Translations under genes and position numbers: made by a program | Assembly (NCBI GenBank): GCA_017623615.1 | Contig: JAGAOT010000026.1 | Span: forward strand, 1 to 64,000 | From: Clostridia bacterium | GTDB taxonomy: Bacteria > Bacillota > Clostridia > Oscillospirales > Acutalibacteraceae | Direction of reading: 5' to 3' | DNA length: 64,000 bases | Shown: positions 35,501 to 42,673 of the stretch, piece after piece | Numbering within the stretch: position 1 is the first letter of the stretch | Layout of the letters: every line of letters begins with the position of its first letter | The notes under the pieces: generated by a model | Seen by the model: the letters and a program-made list of their open reading frames with translations, nothing else | What the model was told of the DNA's origin: nothing | The model's database searches: none

Positions 35501-35836
35501 GGCGGACTTGTTAAGAATACTCACACGGTTACCTATCTTGTTGACGGCGAAGTTTACAAGACCTACAAGGTAATTGAAGGAACAAAGATTCCCGTTCCTG
35601 CCGACCCGACAAAGGAAGGCTTCAACTTCGAAGGCTGGAATCCCGAAGTTCCTGAAAAGATGGGCGAAAGCGACCTCGTATTTGAGGCAGAATGGTCAGA
35701 GAAATCCGACAACGCTGAAATTGATGTTCCCATCCCCGACACTGGCTCGGTTGCAGGCGGTCTGACAGCATTCGCTATCATTTCCGGCGCTGCTGCAGCG
35801 GCTTATGTAATCACCAGAAAAAAGAAAGAAGACTAA
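29522..35836 (+). CDS. Giant InlB B-repeat surface protein with sortase-type anchor
   Basis: The 2104-residue protein has a signal peptide (KKSLALLLAFVMMFSSMSVAASA), a 290-residue unique N-terminal region, then about 20 InlB/Listeria-Bacteroides (Flg_new) repeats recognisable by FxGW motifs (FKGWSYE, FVGWSTD, FDGWYTD, FAGWLNA and so on) from about residue 320 to 2063. Near residues 1950-1998 a glycine-rich hydrophobic stretch (VVVGGTVVAGGVIATIAGIN and on) interrupts the repeats. The end is IPDTG, a hydrophobic helix and RKKKED, an LPxTG-like sorting signal. Such proteins sit on the cell wall and are probable adhesins. ATG 29528, six bases later, is an alternative start. A terminator follows. 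Confidence 0.92.
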   Translation: MHMARLKKSLALLLAFVMMFSSMSVAASAWTVEEEDKGVSFEVKFFRYGKVKAKDAETGEYLKDEKGNFIYEYEKDENGEAVEDENGKVKYIYDWIETTNAAPDEAVKARVYVSTEFASYAGELALLFDSDYFIPGSAYSEGTSVVLTTNNNYTGTDPKTGVSGKYALSSTGSWRHNESKWSRFSMDFIKENMLTDNNGNKVTNAAEQAAYFDNRDLIATTFGFDSGINNFYFDGEQWLMEYDLVVSAYSDENAADSADRTETVDEYGYAKVPEFYDCVDWREETTFVNIYMGEPGVYRTYSYVPMYDFVPEVSTTPAKLTTTSDMVFDANGGLFSEDEADTQRTAKGIISKGPQGVPTPTRSGYAFKGWSYEAMEPAEGAAGEDVVYDYDTVTVYAVWAPAKTYYTYERYEMLPDGTYPDTPSYENQVPMDANTSVPLTDYPLAGFTLDSAKSTPSIVVNADNSSKLKAYYARNKYDVTYHFEDAMGEQTDTLSAYYEAKVPAFAAGGNAGAPVKEGYDFVGWSTDPQKMVTAPEKMPANNIDLYPIYEIKEYTYYFDATEGGVFPTSGNRTYSKIYEYGEIPEKPEDPEKEGFVFAGWDFEIPETVTSDMSFEAMFNEAEYTVTFMDGNNVVDSFPLYHGDEITAADVPEGYKAVNSWTLSDNTVVTFPYAVTEDVTFYATDSANVYDANFYTYEDEFEKTGKVLYETIPTVFGEEIAVPATPPEKDGFTFIAWNPDPEDSVMEEDGFEAIAIFEPNTIEITFNANEGTAVESIKKTYGESIEKLPVTGRTGYTFDGWYTDLNGGTKVPEPYAVPTENTTLYAHWIPESHTVTYVTLNDDGTESVHTSITKGTGAAIEAPKAPSKPGHTFAGWLNAETKEVEEAPTTMPVKDTKYIAQWEIKNFRYTVDANGGKFADDSTTKSGTADYGTTINLETPENIGSKFLGWSTDSDDKTVEIPATSTTATITDNMTIKAVWQQELYKITFDAAGGTFADGTSSYSEDLAYGAAVSEPEVNAPAGFEFDGWIERDEKIGVPQSMPNRNLYFVAQWKEVEIGAQDYTIYAVIVNPATGEELPPMIVKQGSLDVGKTVEVVKDAADSTADVPVTFDSLYTSASHEPDDAKNTNTLLTIAQGKNELTVYYKLKEFTATFNGNGGILKAGNEQGATVTTSGTYGQALKLPEVVTAPEGHSFDKWEPAVENETYTSNKTYKALWKAETYNAIFEIYDGEGKLVDTIEVPYAYGKEIEAPAYEVPEGYNFTSWNVPEGTTMGAGDMTFDDAVLTPIDYTLTYTITGAPEGTSVPAAQTGNIGETLTVAKAPEVEGYTFDGWYDEAGNSYKADGKGTITMVKGGINLEGTYTPVTVNIYYNTGSSVVITPNPATANFGDTVTFPGAEAMNRGDNYKFAGWTDAQRNDAGASYTVDSTDDVTFTAKWEYKVKYTVSDAPEGAPEAPAAEFYAEGDDVVIDTTTPETITVDGVTYTFSGWQINGKDAENFTMGTEPVEITGSWTKVEQPKEYTISYAYTGTVPAGADALLPAAHKAVEGTENVQLADALTTITVDEVTYTFSGWYYNANITTKIDKMPAHDVTVTGYWTAQPVEVKEYTLTINPNGGTLNGSTEPFEAKYTEGTVIPPVAEPVREGFNFKGWNPGIPTTMPANDLTVVAQWEAKPEVKTGTLTMDANGGVFASNGTDEATKDYAVGETINVDSLEEPTKSGFTFAGWEGIPEDGKMPEGGVTITAKWEEVPETTHTITYYLAQGEGVAPFDTKSFEEGATIVSPDAPKQEGAEFVGWFDAAGNKLPDVMGSEDIVVYAKYELNTYKATFMVDGEVYKEFELLYGEELKAPAAPTSSDPTKVFSRWNPYVPSTMPAEDMVFTAEWATVTEGKYMATFLVDGESHSTKFYAEGETTEVPEDPEKFGFVFVGWEPEVPDAMPAQDMTFEAQWEIDKDFVTVVVGGTVVAGGVIATIAGINAAITGAAIVGGVITIIGIGGLVKNTHTVTYLVDGEVYKTYKVIEGTKIPVPADPTKEGFNFEGWNPEVPEKMGESDLVFEAEWSEKSDNAEIDVPIPDTGSVAGGLTAFAIISGAAAAAYVITRKKKED

Positions 35837-35857
35837 TCTCTTTCCGTAATTAAAATT

Positions 35858-35892
35858 AAACGGCTGATGTGAAAGCATCAGCCGTTTTTTTG
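35858..35892 (+). terminator. Terminator of the giant surface-protein gene
   Basis: AAACGGCTGATG and CATCAGCCGTTT make a 12-bp stem around TGAAAG, followed by a T run. Confidence 0.9.
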
Positions 35893-35946
35893 TAACCAAA
35901 ACTCTTCGTAAATAATATATTGTAAGTGAGAAACGGAGGTTTTGCT

Positions 35947-36771
35947 ATGGACAGAAATGAAATGGAAAAGCTTATGGATAGATACAAAGCCGAAATGCTG
36001 GAATTCAGCAGGCGTAACAACACGGCGGGATATCCGAGACCCGATGTGAACGGACTTGACGAAAGGGAAAGAGAAATGAGCGAGGCTCTGGAAAGCGATG
36101 AGCCCTTTGAACGCGACAGAAGCAATCCCTTGCCGATTATGCCCGAACAGCAAGCGCAGGCTGTTGATATGCAGGAGGAAACAAGCGAAGAGGAAACGCC
36201 TGCTGTTCCCGCGCAGGTTGAAATGCCTCTTGAGGACAGAGATGCTTTCAGGAATGAGCCGATTGATGTTGCCCGTATGCTTCGCGAAAACTGCGCAAGG
36301 CTTGCCGGCAACGCAACTTCTGAACAAAGAGCGCGGTGCCGCGATATCAACGATTTTCTTGAGGCAAATACAGAAAGCGGAACAATGCGTGTTGAGGCAT
36401 TTGCCTCCGACAGAAGCTTTGGCATAGGAAGTGCACGGGTAATGATTTTTGTTGAGCTTCCGAGCGGTAATGTAGCTGTTTTTGACGGCTTGACTGACAA
36501 TGACGGCGTGACCCAAAGCGTGCGCCTGCCCGCACCGCCCAGAGAGATTGCGCAAAGCCCGCAAACGGGTGCAAATGCGCGCCTGCCCTATACGGTTTAT
36601 TCCGTTTATGTTGAGCATCCGGGCTTTGTGCGTTCGGTATTTTCAAATGTACCTGTATTTTCGGGCGTTGAATCCATTCAGCCCGTGCGCATGCTTCCCA
36701 AATCCGCAGGCGCGGCAGAGCCTGAGCCGATTGTTGTTGACGAAACAAACGCAAACACATTGCGCGGTTAG
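35947..36771 (+). CDS. Unknown protein, first gene of a spore-related trio
   Basis: ATG 35947 follows CGGAGG by 8 nt; a GTG at 35926 is upstream of that site and rejected. The 274-residue protein begins with a charged helical region (MDRNEMEKLMDRYKAEMLEF), has a proline/glutamate-rich linker (residues 45-95), then a beta-rich domain of 130 residues resembling a carboxypeptidase regulatory-like fold: SGTMRVEAFASDRSFGIGSA, NVAVFDGLTDNDG and VEHPGFVRSVFSNVPVF. There is no signal peptide. Its coupling to the next two genes suggests a spore coat or cortex-associated role; this is inference. Confidence 0.8.
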   Translation: MDRNEMEKLMDRYKAEMLEFSRRNNTAGYPRPDVNGLDEREREMSEALESDEPFERDRSNPLPIMPEQQAQAVDMQEETSEEETPAVPAQVEMPLEDRDAFRNEPIDVARMLRENCARLAGNATSEQRARCRDINDFLEANTESGTMRVEAFASDRSFGIGSARVMIFVELPSGNVAVFDGLTDNDGVTQSVRLPAPPREIAQSPQTGANARLPYTVYSVYVEHPGFVRSVFSNVPVFSGVESIQPVRMLPKSAGAAEPEPIVVDETNANTLRG

Positions 36772-36782
36772 GGGGAACAGAA

Positions 36783-38132
36783 ATGCCGGTAACACCTGTG
36801 ATTCCCGAGTATATAACAGTCCATCTCGGGTCGCCCAATTCAAATGCGCGCAATGTGCGCGTTCCGTTTACGGACTATATCAAAAATGTTGCTTCAAGCG
36901 AGGTTTATCCCACTTGGCCAGAAAACGCCTTGCGTGCCAACATATATGCGCAAATTTCCTTTGCGCTTAACCGAATTTTCACCGAATATTACCGAAGCAG
37001 GGGATATGATTTTGACATAACAAATTCAACGTCATATGACCAGGCATATGTTGACGGAAGAGATATTTTTTCGAATGTTTCGAGGATTGTTGACGAGCTT
37101 TTTAATGATTATGTGACAAAGGGCAACCAAATCCAGCCTTATTTCACCGAATATTGCGACGGCAGAAATGTCACATGCCGCGGCTTGTCGCAATGGGGAA
37201 CGGTAACGCTTGCAAATCAGGGCAGAACGCCGTATCAGATTTTGCAGAATTACTATGGCAACGACATCAATATTGTCAGAAATGCGCCCGTGCGGAATAT
37301 AACCGAATCATATCCGGGCACGCTGTTTCGCATAGGCTCATTCGGCGGAGAGGATATCCGAACGATTCAGCGTCAGCTTAACAGAATAAGGCAGAATTAC
37401 CCGTCAATTCCCGCAATTCCCGACACAAACGGCTTTTTCGATGCGGCAACGCGGGCGGCGGTTATCCAGTTTCAGCGCATATTCAATCTCACGCCTGACG
37501 GTATAGTGGGCAAGGCAACATGGTATCAGATAAAGCGGATTTATAACGCGGTCAAACGTCTGTCGGAGCTTTATTCCGAGGGTATAACCATAAGCGAGGT
37601 TGAGCGTATATTCAGCGAGGTGCTCAAACGCGGCTCAAGGGGCAACGACGTCAGAGTAATCCAGTATTTTCTTAATTTCCTCGGATTTTTCAATGACCGC
37701 CTGCCGCAGATTACCGTTGACGGCATTTTCGGACCCGCAACGGAAAACGCTGTGCGCCAATTCCAAAGCCAATACGGTTTAACGGTTGACGGCATAGTGG
37801 GCAGGGCAACATGGAATGCAATAGTTGATGCATATTACGCAACGCTCAACTCCCTGCCCGATGAATATCGCTCATACTCATCGCTTCTTTATCCCGGATA
37901 TACTGTAACAACGGGTGCAAGCGGAAATGTTGTAACGCAAATTCAAACATTTTTGCGCACAATAGCCCAAAACAACAGCGCCGTGCCGCTTATCACGGTT
38001 GACGGCATTTTCGGCAACCAAAGCAAAGCGGTGGTTATTGCCGTGCAAAGGCTTGCAGGTCTGCCGCAGACGGGTGTGGTCGGTCCGCTGACATGGAATG
38101 CGATTGTCAATCTCTATAACGAATACAGATAA
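36783..38132 (+). CDS. SpoIID-like plus triple peptidoglycan-binding protein
   Basis: The 449-residue protein has an N-terminal part (residues 10-175; VRVPFTDYIKNVASSEVYPT, DITNSTSYDQAYV, CRGLSQWGTVTLANQG, YYGNDI) matching the SpoIID/LytB pattern. Three PG_binding_1 modules follow at about 185-255, 280-345 and 370-445; each ends in ITVDGIFG/FDAATRAAV and GIVGKATWY, GIVGRATWN or GVVGPLTWN. No signal peptide is present, which fits action in the mother cell or in a spore layer rather than ordinary secretion. It starts 11 nt after the previous gene and precedes a SpoVAF-like gene. Enzymatic activity was not established from motifs. Confidence 0.86.
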   Translation: MPVTPVIPEYITVHLGSPNSNARNVRVPFTDYIKNVASSEVYPTWPENALRANIYAQISFALNRIFTEYYRSRGYDFDITNSTSYDQAYVDGRDIFSNVSRIVDELFNDYVTKGNQIQPYFTEYCDGRNVTCRGLSQWGTVTLANQGRTPYQILQNYYGNDINIVRNAPVRNITESYPGTLFRIGSFGGEDIRTIQRQLNRIRQNYPSIPAIPDTNGFFDAATRAAVIQFQRIFNLTPDGIVGKATWYQIKRIYNAVKRLSELYSEGITISEVERIFSEVLKRGSRGNDVRVIQYFLNFLGFFNDRLPQITVDGIFGPATENAVRQFQSQYGLTVDGIVGRATWNAIVDAYYATLNSLPDEYRSYSSLLYPGYTVTTGASGNVVTQIQTFLRTIAQNNSAVPLITVDGIFGNQSKAVVIAVQRLAGLPQTGVVGPLTWNAIVNLYNEYR

Positions 38133-38148
38133 ACAAAATGATAATAAT

Positions 38149-38178
38149 AAATGGTGACAGAGCAATCTGCCACCATTT
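38149..38178 (+). promoter_or_regulatory. Hairpin ahead of the SpoVAF-like gene
   Basis: AAATGGTG/CACCATTT plus CAGA/TCTG form a near-perfect stem with a GCAA tetraloop and a single A-C mismatch. It is followed by TTGTTT and then GGAGGG at 38186-38191. The hairpin implies that this stretch is untranslated leader, against a start at 38138. Confidence 0.75.
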
Positions 38179-38197
38179 GTTGTTTGGAGGGCTAAAA

Positions 38198-39619
38198 ATA
38201 GAAAAGACATTTTTCGGCGATTTCACAAGCACGGTTGCCATGCTTGATAACGCGCTTCGGCTGAATGCCAGCTTTGACCTCGTTGGCAAGGATTTAAAGG
38301 TTGACAAGCACAATATTAAAATTTATTTTGTCGATGGTTTCTGTAAAGATGAAACCATGTTCAAGATAAATTCCTTCATGATGAACGCGCAGGAAAAGGA
38401 TTTTAAAATGCTTAAAACTGCCCGCGAATTTGCAAACAGATTTGTTCCCTATGTTGAAACGGATATAACCTCGAGTGTTGACAGTTTTATAAAATCTGTG
38501 CTGTCGGGCGCGGTGGGAATGGTTGTTGAGGGCTTCACCGAGGCAATAATCATAGATGCAAGAACTTACCCCGTGCGCTCCGTGGGTGAGCCCGATAATG
38601 ACAAGGTTTTGCGCGGTCCGCACGACGGCTTTGTTGAAACTCTTGTTTTTAACACCGCACTAATCCGCCGAAGAATAAGGGACACCGCCCTTACCATGGA
38701 AATTTATTCTGTCGGCAAGGTTTCGCAAACCGATGTCGTTATCTGCTACATGAAGAACAGGGTTAATGGCAAAATGCTGAATGCCCTGCAGAAAAAGCTT
38801 AAATCAATAAGCGTAAATTCGCTCACAATGGGTCAGCAGAGCCTGATTGACTGCCTTGTGCCGAAGCAGTGGATAAACCCTTTTCCGAAAGTGCGCTACA
38901 CCGAAAGACCCGATGCTGCCGCCGCAAGCGTGCTTGAAGGAAGTCTGGTCGTGCTCACGGATAATTCACCCGCAGCAATGATAATTCCGTCTGGTATCTT
39001 CGACTTTTTGCAGGATACCAACGATTACTATATGTCGCCCGTTATCGGCTCATACATGCGCATAATTCGAATGGCAATCTTCGGTATGACGATGCTGCTC
39101 ATTCCGATATGGCTTCTGCTTGTTCAAAATCCGCAATATATCCCCGATTGGCTGGAGTTTATAAAAATAGAAGAGCCGAACACCGTTCCAATCGTTGCCC
39201 AGCTCTTTATTGTTGAAGTTGTAATTGATGCCATGCGCCTTGCTTCAATCAACACGCCGCAGTCATTAAGCAGCTCATTCGGCGTTATCGGCGCACTTGT
39301 TCTCGGCGAATTTGCCGTTTCGGCGGGTTGGTTTGTGGCCGAGATTGTGCTCTACATGGCGTTTGTTGCTCTGACTAATTTCACACAGCCCAGTTTCGAG
39401 CTCGGCTATGCGTTCAAGCTTTTCAGAATGATGCTCATTGCGCTTATAGCTCTGTTTAATATTTGGGGCTTTATCGCGGGAATTTTGCTGATTGTTGCCG
39501 AACTCGCAACAACCAAAACCGTTACGGGTCAATGCTATCTCTATCCGCTCATTCCGTTCAACGGCAAAGCCCTCACAAGCTTGCTTTTAAGAAAACCGTT
39601 GAGTAAGAAGAATAATTAA
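38198..39619 (+). CDS. spoVAF: SpoVAF/GerA-family spore germination protein, probable ATA start
   Basis: The protein has the GerA-family layout: an N-terminal soluble domain of about 270 residues with RGPHDGFVETLVFN and TALIRRRIRDTAL, then four or more membrane helices (IIRMAIFGMTMLLIPIWLLL and on) and a C-terminal tail PFNGKALTSLLLRKP. The RGPxDGFVE and RRRIRD blocks match SpoVAF more than GerAA. Canonical start ATG 38138 gives 493 residues but has no ribosome binding site and lies ahead of a stable hairpin. ATA 38198, six bases after GGAGGG, gives 473 residues, close to family size, and is preferred. It forms a trio with two upstream spore-type genes. Confidence 0.85.
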   Translation: MEKTFFGDFTSTVAMLDNALRLNASFDLVGKDLKVDKHNIKIYFVDGFCKDETMFKINSFMMNAQEKDFKMLKTAREFANRFVPYVETDITSSVDSFIKSVLSGAVGMVVEGFTEAIIIDARTYPVRSVGEPDNDKVLRGPHDGFVETLVFNTALIRRRIRDTALTMEIYSVGKVSQTDVVICYMKNRVNGKMLNALQKKLKSISVNSLTMGQQSLIDCLVPKQWINPFPKVRYTERPDAAAASVLEGSLVVLTDNSPAAMIIPSGIFDFLQDTNDYYMSPVIGSYMRIIRMAIFGMTMLLIPIWLLLVQNPQYIPDWLEFIKIEEPNTVPIVAQLFIVEVVIDAMRLASINTPQSLSSSFGVIGALVLGEFAVSAGWFVAEIVLYMAFVALTNFTQPSFELGYAFKLFRMMLIALIALFNIWGFIAGILLIVAELATTKTVTGQCYLYPLIPFNGKALTSLLLRKPLSKKNN

Positions 39620-39643
39620 TTTTGAGTTGCCCCTCGAAGATGT

Positions 39644-39830
39644 GTAGGGGTTGATGCCCACATCGACCCTTTGTTGTTCTTACGTTTTGTTGTGCACCTT
39701 ACGGTGCACGCGGCGGGATGAGTTATCCCGCCGCAAAAATCATAACTTTCGGGACGACACAGAGGTCGTTCCCTACACGATTGTCAAAACAACGGCAATA
39801 CCGTAGGGGCGATTCACGAATCGCCCGCAA
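39644..39830. repeat. Cluster of five palindromic repeats
   Basis: The 296-bp gap between the SpoVAF-like gene and mtaB contains five separate palindromes: GGGGTTGAT/ATCGACCC (39646-39669), GTGCACC/GGTGCAC (39692-39709), GGCGGGAT/ATCCCGCC (39712-39732), GGGACGAC/GTCGTTCCC (39751-39773) and GGGCGATT/AATCGCCC (39806-39827). Most carry the motif GTAGGGG or its mirror at the edge, a hallmark of a dispersed Clostridial repeat family. No gene is evident here. Confidence 0.8.
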
Positions 39831-39889
39831 ACCCGCGCAAATTTAAACGGGAGGTCACCAACCCCTACACACCAAACAAAAATGCGATG

Positions 39890-39912
39890 CCGTAAACTTT
39901 CGGCACCGCATT
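39890..39912 (-). terminator. Terminator of mtaB
   Basis: On the minus strand TGCGGTGCCG and CGGCATCGCA form a stem with one mismatch around an 8-nt loop, followed by TTTTTG. It is directly next to the mtaB stop codon. Confidence 0.78.
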
Positions 39913-39915
39913 CAG

Positions 39916-41196
39916 TTATATCTTCCCAACACAGAAATCGCCGTCAACAGCGGTGATTTCTGTTTTTATTATGCCGTGGAGTTCTTTTTCGGCAGCAATT
40001 TTGACGGGGGTGTAGTTTGCCGTGTAGCCCTGCGCAAATCCGCCGTGATATTCCTCAACAAGCACCTCGAGCGTTTTGCCGATTTGCTCTTTCAGAAAAT
40101 CCTGCCTTATCTTTTCGCATGCGGTGCTCATTTTTGCCGCCCTGCGCTCTTTTTCAGCCTTTTCAATCTGGTCGGGCATTTTCGCTGCGGGAGTCCCCGG
40201 TCTTATTGAATAGGGGAACACATGCACCTTTTCAAAGCCGACCTTTTCGGCGAATTTGAGCGAAGCTTCAAAATCCTGCTCCGTTTCTCCGGGGAAGCCG
40301 ACCATGATATCCGTTGTGATTGTTGTGCCGTCAAAGGCTTCGCGAAGTTTTCGGCAAAGCTCATAATATTCCGCGCTGTCATAGTGTCTGTTCATGCGCT
40401 TTAACGTGCTGTCGCACCCGCTCTGGAGCGATATATGGAACTGCGGGCAGAATTTGGGGATTTCGGCAAGCCCCGCAATAATATCATCGGTGATATGGTC
40501 GGGCTCAAGCGAGCCGAGACGCACTCTTTTTATGCCGTCAAACGATGCCGCAAGCCTGACCGCATCAACTATGTTGAAATCCGCACCCATGCCGTAGGCG
40601 GAAAGATTGATGCCGACAAGCACAATCTCGGAAAATCCGTTTTTTTCAAGCGCAGAAATTTCCTCTTTCAGCTTATCAAGCGGCTTTGAGCGCACTCTGC
40701 CCCTTGCGTAGGGAATAATACAATAAGAACAAAAACGGTTGCAGCCGTCCTCAATCTTAACGCTCGCCCTTGTCCTTTCACGAAAGGAGCATATTGTGTC
40801 GCCCTGAAAAACCTCGCCCGATTTATGCTGTTCAACGGCAACTATCCTGCCGCTGTTGTCGATATACTGCATTATGTAGTCATAAAGCATGCGGTTACTT
40901 TTATTGCCGATAACGATGTCGGCTTCGCCCAGTTCGCCGCTTGCTTCGGGAAATGCCTGAGGCATACAGCCCGTGAGCACGACGATGCTGTCGGGGTGCT
41001 GCTTTTTAAATCGGCGCACAGCCTGCCTTGTTTTTCTGTCGCTCTCGGCAGTTACCGTGCATGAATTTATAACATAAACATCGGCTTGCTCGGAGTGGTC
41101 AGTTATCTCAAATCCGCGGCTTTCAAGGCTTTGCGCCATTGCCTGCGACTCATATTGATTAACCTTGCAGCCGAGGGTATAAAATGCGGCTTTCAT
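39916..41196 (-). CDS. mtaB: tRNA t6A37 methylthiotransferase MtaB
   Basis: ATG 41196 (AAGGTG upstream) gives 426 residues. The N-terminal MTTase domain has YTLGCKVNQYES, INSCTVTAESDRK and VLTGCMPQ with its three cluster-binding cysteines. The radical-SAM motif is CNRFCSYC near residues 150-157, followed by IPYARGRVRS. A C-terminal TRAM-like stretch ends the protein. The start TLGCKVNQYE is the MtaB form rather than MiaB. The enzyme methylthiolates t6A37 in tRNA of the ANN codon box. It is a single-gene unit with its own terminator. Confidence 0.93.
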   Translation of the reverse strand: MKAAFYTLGCKVNQYESQAMAQSLESRGFEITDHSEQADVYVINSCTVTAESDRKTRQAVRRFKKQHPDSIVVLTGCMPQAFPEASGELGEADIVIGNKSNRMLYDYIMQYIDNSGRIVAVEQHKSGEVFQGDTICSFRERTRASVKIEDGCNRFCSYCIIPYARGRVRSKPLDKLKEEISALEKNGFSEIVLVGINLSAYGMGADFNIVDAVRLAASFDGIKRVRLGSLEPDHITDDIIAGLAEIPKFCPQFHISLQSGCDSTLKRMNRHYDSAEYYELCRKLREAFDGTTITTDIMVGFPGETEQDFEASLKFAEKVGFEKVHVFPYSIRPGTPAAKMPDQIEKAEKERRAAKMSTACEKIRQDFLKEQIGKTLEVLVEEYHGGFAQGYTANYTPVKIAAEKELHGIIKTEITAVDGDFCVGKI

Positions 41197-41281
41197 AGAA
41201 ATCACCTTTTCAGATTAAACTAAATGAATTATAGCAGAAAAATCTGTGATAATCAATGTTATTAATTACATATATTTATTT

Positions 41282-41316
41282 GGGGTGAAAACACTTGACC
41301 CCGTGTGAAAGGGGAG
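41282..41316 (+). promoter_or_regulatory. Mutually exclusive hairpins over the ribosome binding site
   Basis: GGGGT (41282-41286) can pair with ACCCC (41298-41302), while the same CCCC can pair with the GGGG (41311-41314) of the ribosome binding site. The two folds exclude each other, so they could control translation of the carboxypeptidase gene. Confidence 0.4.
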
Positions 41317-41321
41317 TTGAT

Positions 41322-42467
41322 ATGAAAAAATTTTTAGCTGTTATTTTGTCAGCCGTTTTGCTGGCGGTGTGTGTGCCCGCATATGCGGCGGAGTCTGCAA
41401 CGCCCGTTGAAATCAAAGCAAAGGCGGCGGTGCTTATGGATGCCTCAACGGGAAAGGTGCTTATGCGGCATAACGAAAACGAAAAGCTCTATCCCGCCTC
41501 CGTAACAAAAATCATGCCGCTTCTGCTCGTGTGCGAGGCGATTGACGGGGGCAGGATTTCGCTTGCCGATGTTGTGACGGTCAGCGGCTCTGCGGCATCA
41601 AAGGGCGGCTCGCAGATATGGCTCAAGGAGGGCGAGCAGATGACGGTTGACGAGCTGCTCAAAGCAACCGCCGTTTACAGCGCAAACGATGCCTGCACGG
41701 CTTTGGGCGAATACATAGCGGGCAGCGACGAGGCGTTTGTTAAAATGCTCAATGACCGCGCAACGGAGCTCGGCATGACGAATACTCATTTTGAAAACTG
41801 CACGGGTCTTGACGACACAACGGAAAACCACTTGACCACCGCCATGGATGTTGCGATTATGTCGCGTGAGCTTCTGAAGCATGAGCTTATCATGAATTAC
41901 ACAACGATATGGATGGATTCCCTGCGAAACGGTCAGACGGAGCTTGTCAACACAAACAAGCTTGTGCGTTTTTATGAGGGTGCGACGGGTCTGAAAACGG
42001 GCACAACCTCAAAGGCAGGGTGCTGCGTTTCCGCAAGTGCACTTCGCGACGGCACGCATCTTATCGCCGTTGTAATGGGCAGCGACAACAGTACGGACAG
42101 GTTTGAAACCGCAAAAGCAATGCTCAACTGGGGCTTTGCAAATTATTCAACCGTTACCCCTGCAATCGACACTTCGCTCATTCCCGATGTAGGGGTGCTC
42201 AACGGAGTTGTTGAGAGCATAAGCCCGAAAATCCCGCAGGCACAGCCCGTTTTGATTGAAAAGGGCAGGGAGGGGGATATAACCCAGACGATTGACCTTG
42301 CGGTTGATGTTGCCGCGCCCGTTGAGCAGGGTCAGGTGCTGGGCACGGTTACATTCAGGCTCGGTGACGAGGTTTTGGGCGAATATAACCTCACCGCACC
42401 CGATTCCGTTAAGGCACTTACTTTTTCAATCGTTTTCACGCGGATTTTGCGGGCAATAGCATCTTAA
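41322..42467 (+). CDS. D-alanyl-D-alanine carboxypeptidase (class C PBP5/DacF-like)
   Basis: From ATG 41322 behind GGGGAG the protein has 381 residues. A signal peptide (KKFLAVILSAVLLAVCVPAYA) is followed by the peptidase S11 domain with all three motifs: SVTKIM (SxxK) near 60-65, YSANDAC (SxN) near 117-123 and LKTGTTS (KTG) near 224. A PBP5 C-terminal beta domain follows, ending in a short hydrophobic/amphipathic tail (ALTFSIVFTRILRAI) that would hold it at the membrane. It trims pentapeptides in peptidoglycan. The DacF-type of sporulating bacteria is a possible specialisation. A strong terminator follows. Confidence 0.93.
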   Translation: MKKFLAVILSAVLLAVCVPAYAAESATPVEIKAKAAVLMDASTGKVLMRHNENEKLYPASVTKIMPLLLVCEAIDGGRISLADVVTVSGSAASKGGSQIWLKEGEQMTVDELLKATAVYSANDACTALGEYIAGSDEAFVKMLNDRATELGMTNTHFENCTGLDDTTENHLTTAMDVAIMSRELLKHELIMNYTTIWMDSLRNGQTELVNTNKLVRFYEGATGLKTGTTSKAGCCVSASALRDGTHLIAVVMGSDNSTDRFETAKAMLNWGFANYSTVTPAIDTSLIPDVGVLNGVVESISPKIPQAQPVLIEKGREGDITQTIDLAVDVAAPVEQGQVLGTVTFRLGDEVLGEYNLTAPDSVKALTFSIVFTRILRAIAS

Positions 42468-42496
42468 ACCATTTGCAATATTCTTATAAATATGAT

Positions 42497-42549
42497 AGAA
42501 TAAATACGGCAAAAGAAATTTATGCCGTATTTATTCTGTTTTTTTGCAA
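42497..42549 (+). terminator. Terminator after the carboxypeptidase gene
   Basis: AGAATAAATACGGC and GCCGTATTTATTCT form a perfect 14-bp stem around a loop, followed by GTTTTTTT. Confidence 0.92.
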
Positions 42550-42597
42550 AAATACCCTTATTTAAAAAATAATTATAATAAATTTTACTTTTTTCTG

Positions 42598-42626
42598 TTG
42601 CAATGCGAGCGTTTATAGGGTAAAAT
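42598..42626 (+). promoter_or_regulatory. Promoter of pgi
   Basis: TTGCAA (42598-42603) and TAAAAT (42621-42626) are 17 bp apart, 47 nt before the pgi start codon. Confidence 0.65.
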
Positions 42627-42673
42627 ATATTAAATAACTATTGTTTTTTACAGCAGGGGTGTAATTAAAAGAG

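Noticed and set aside
35856..36618. Two overlapping long minus-strand frames (214 and 246 residues)
   Set aside because: They lie opposite the plus-strand spore-related gene, have no ribosome binding site, and their serine- or histidine-rich translations are typical of antisense frames.
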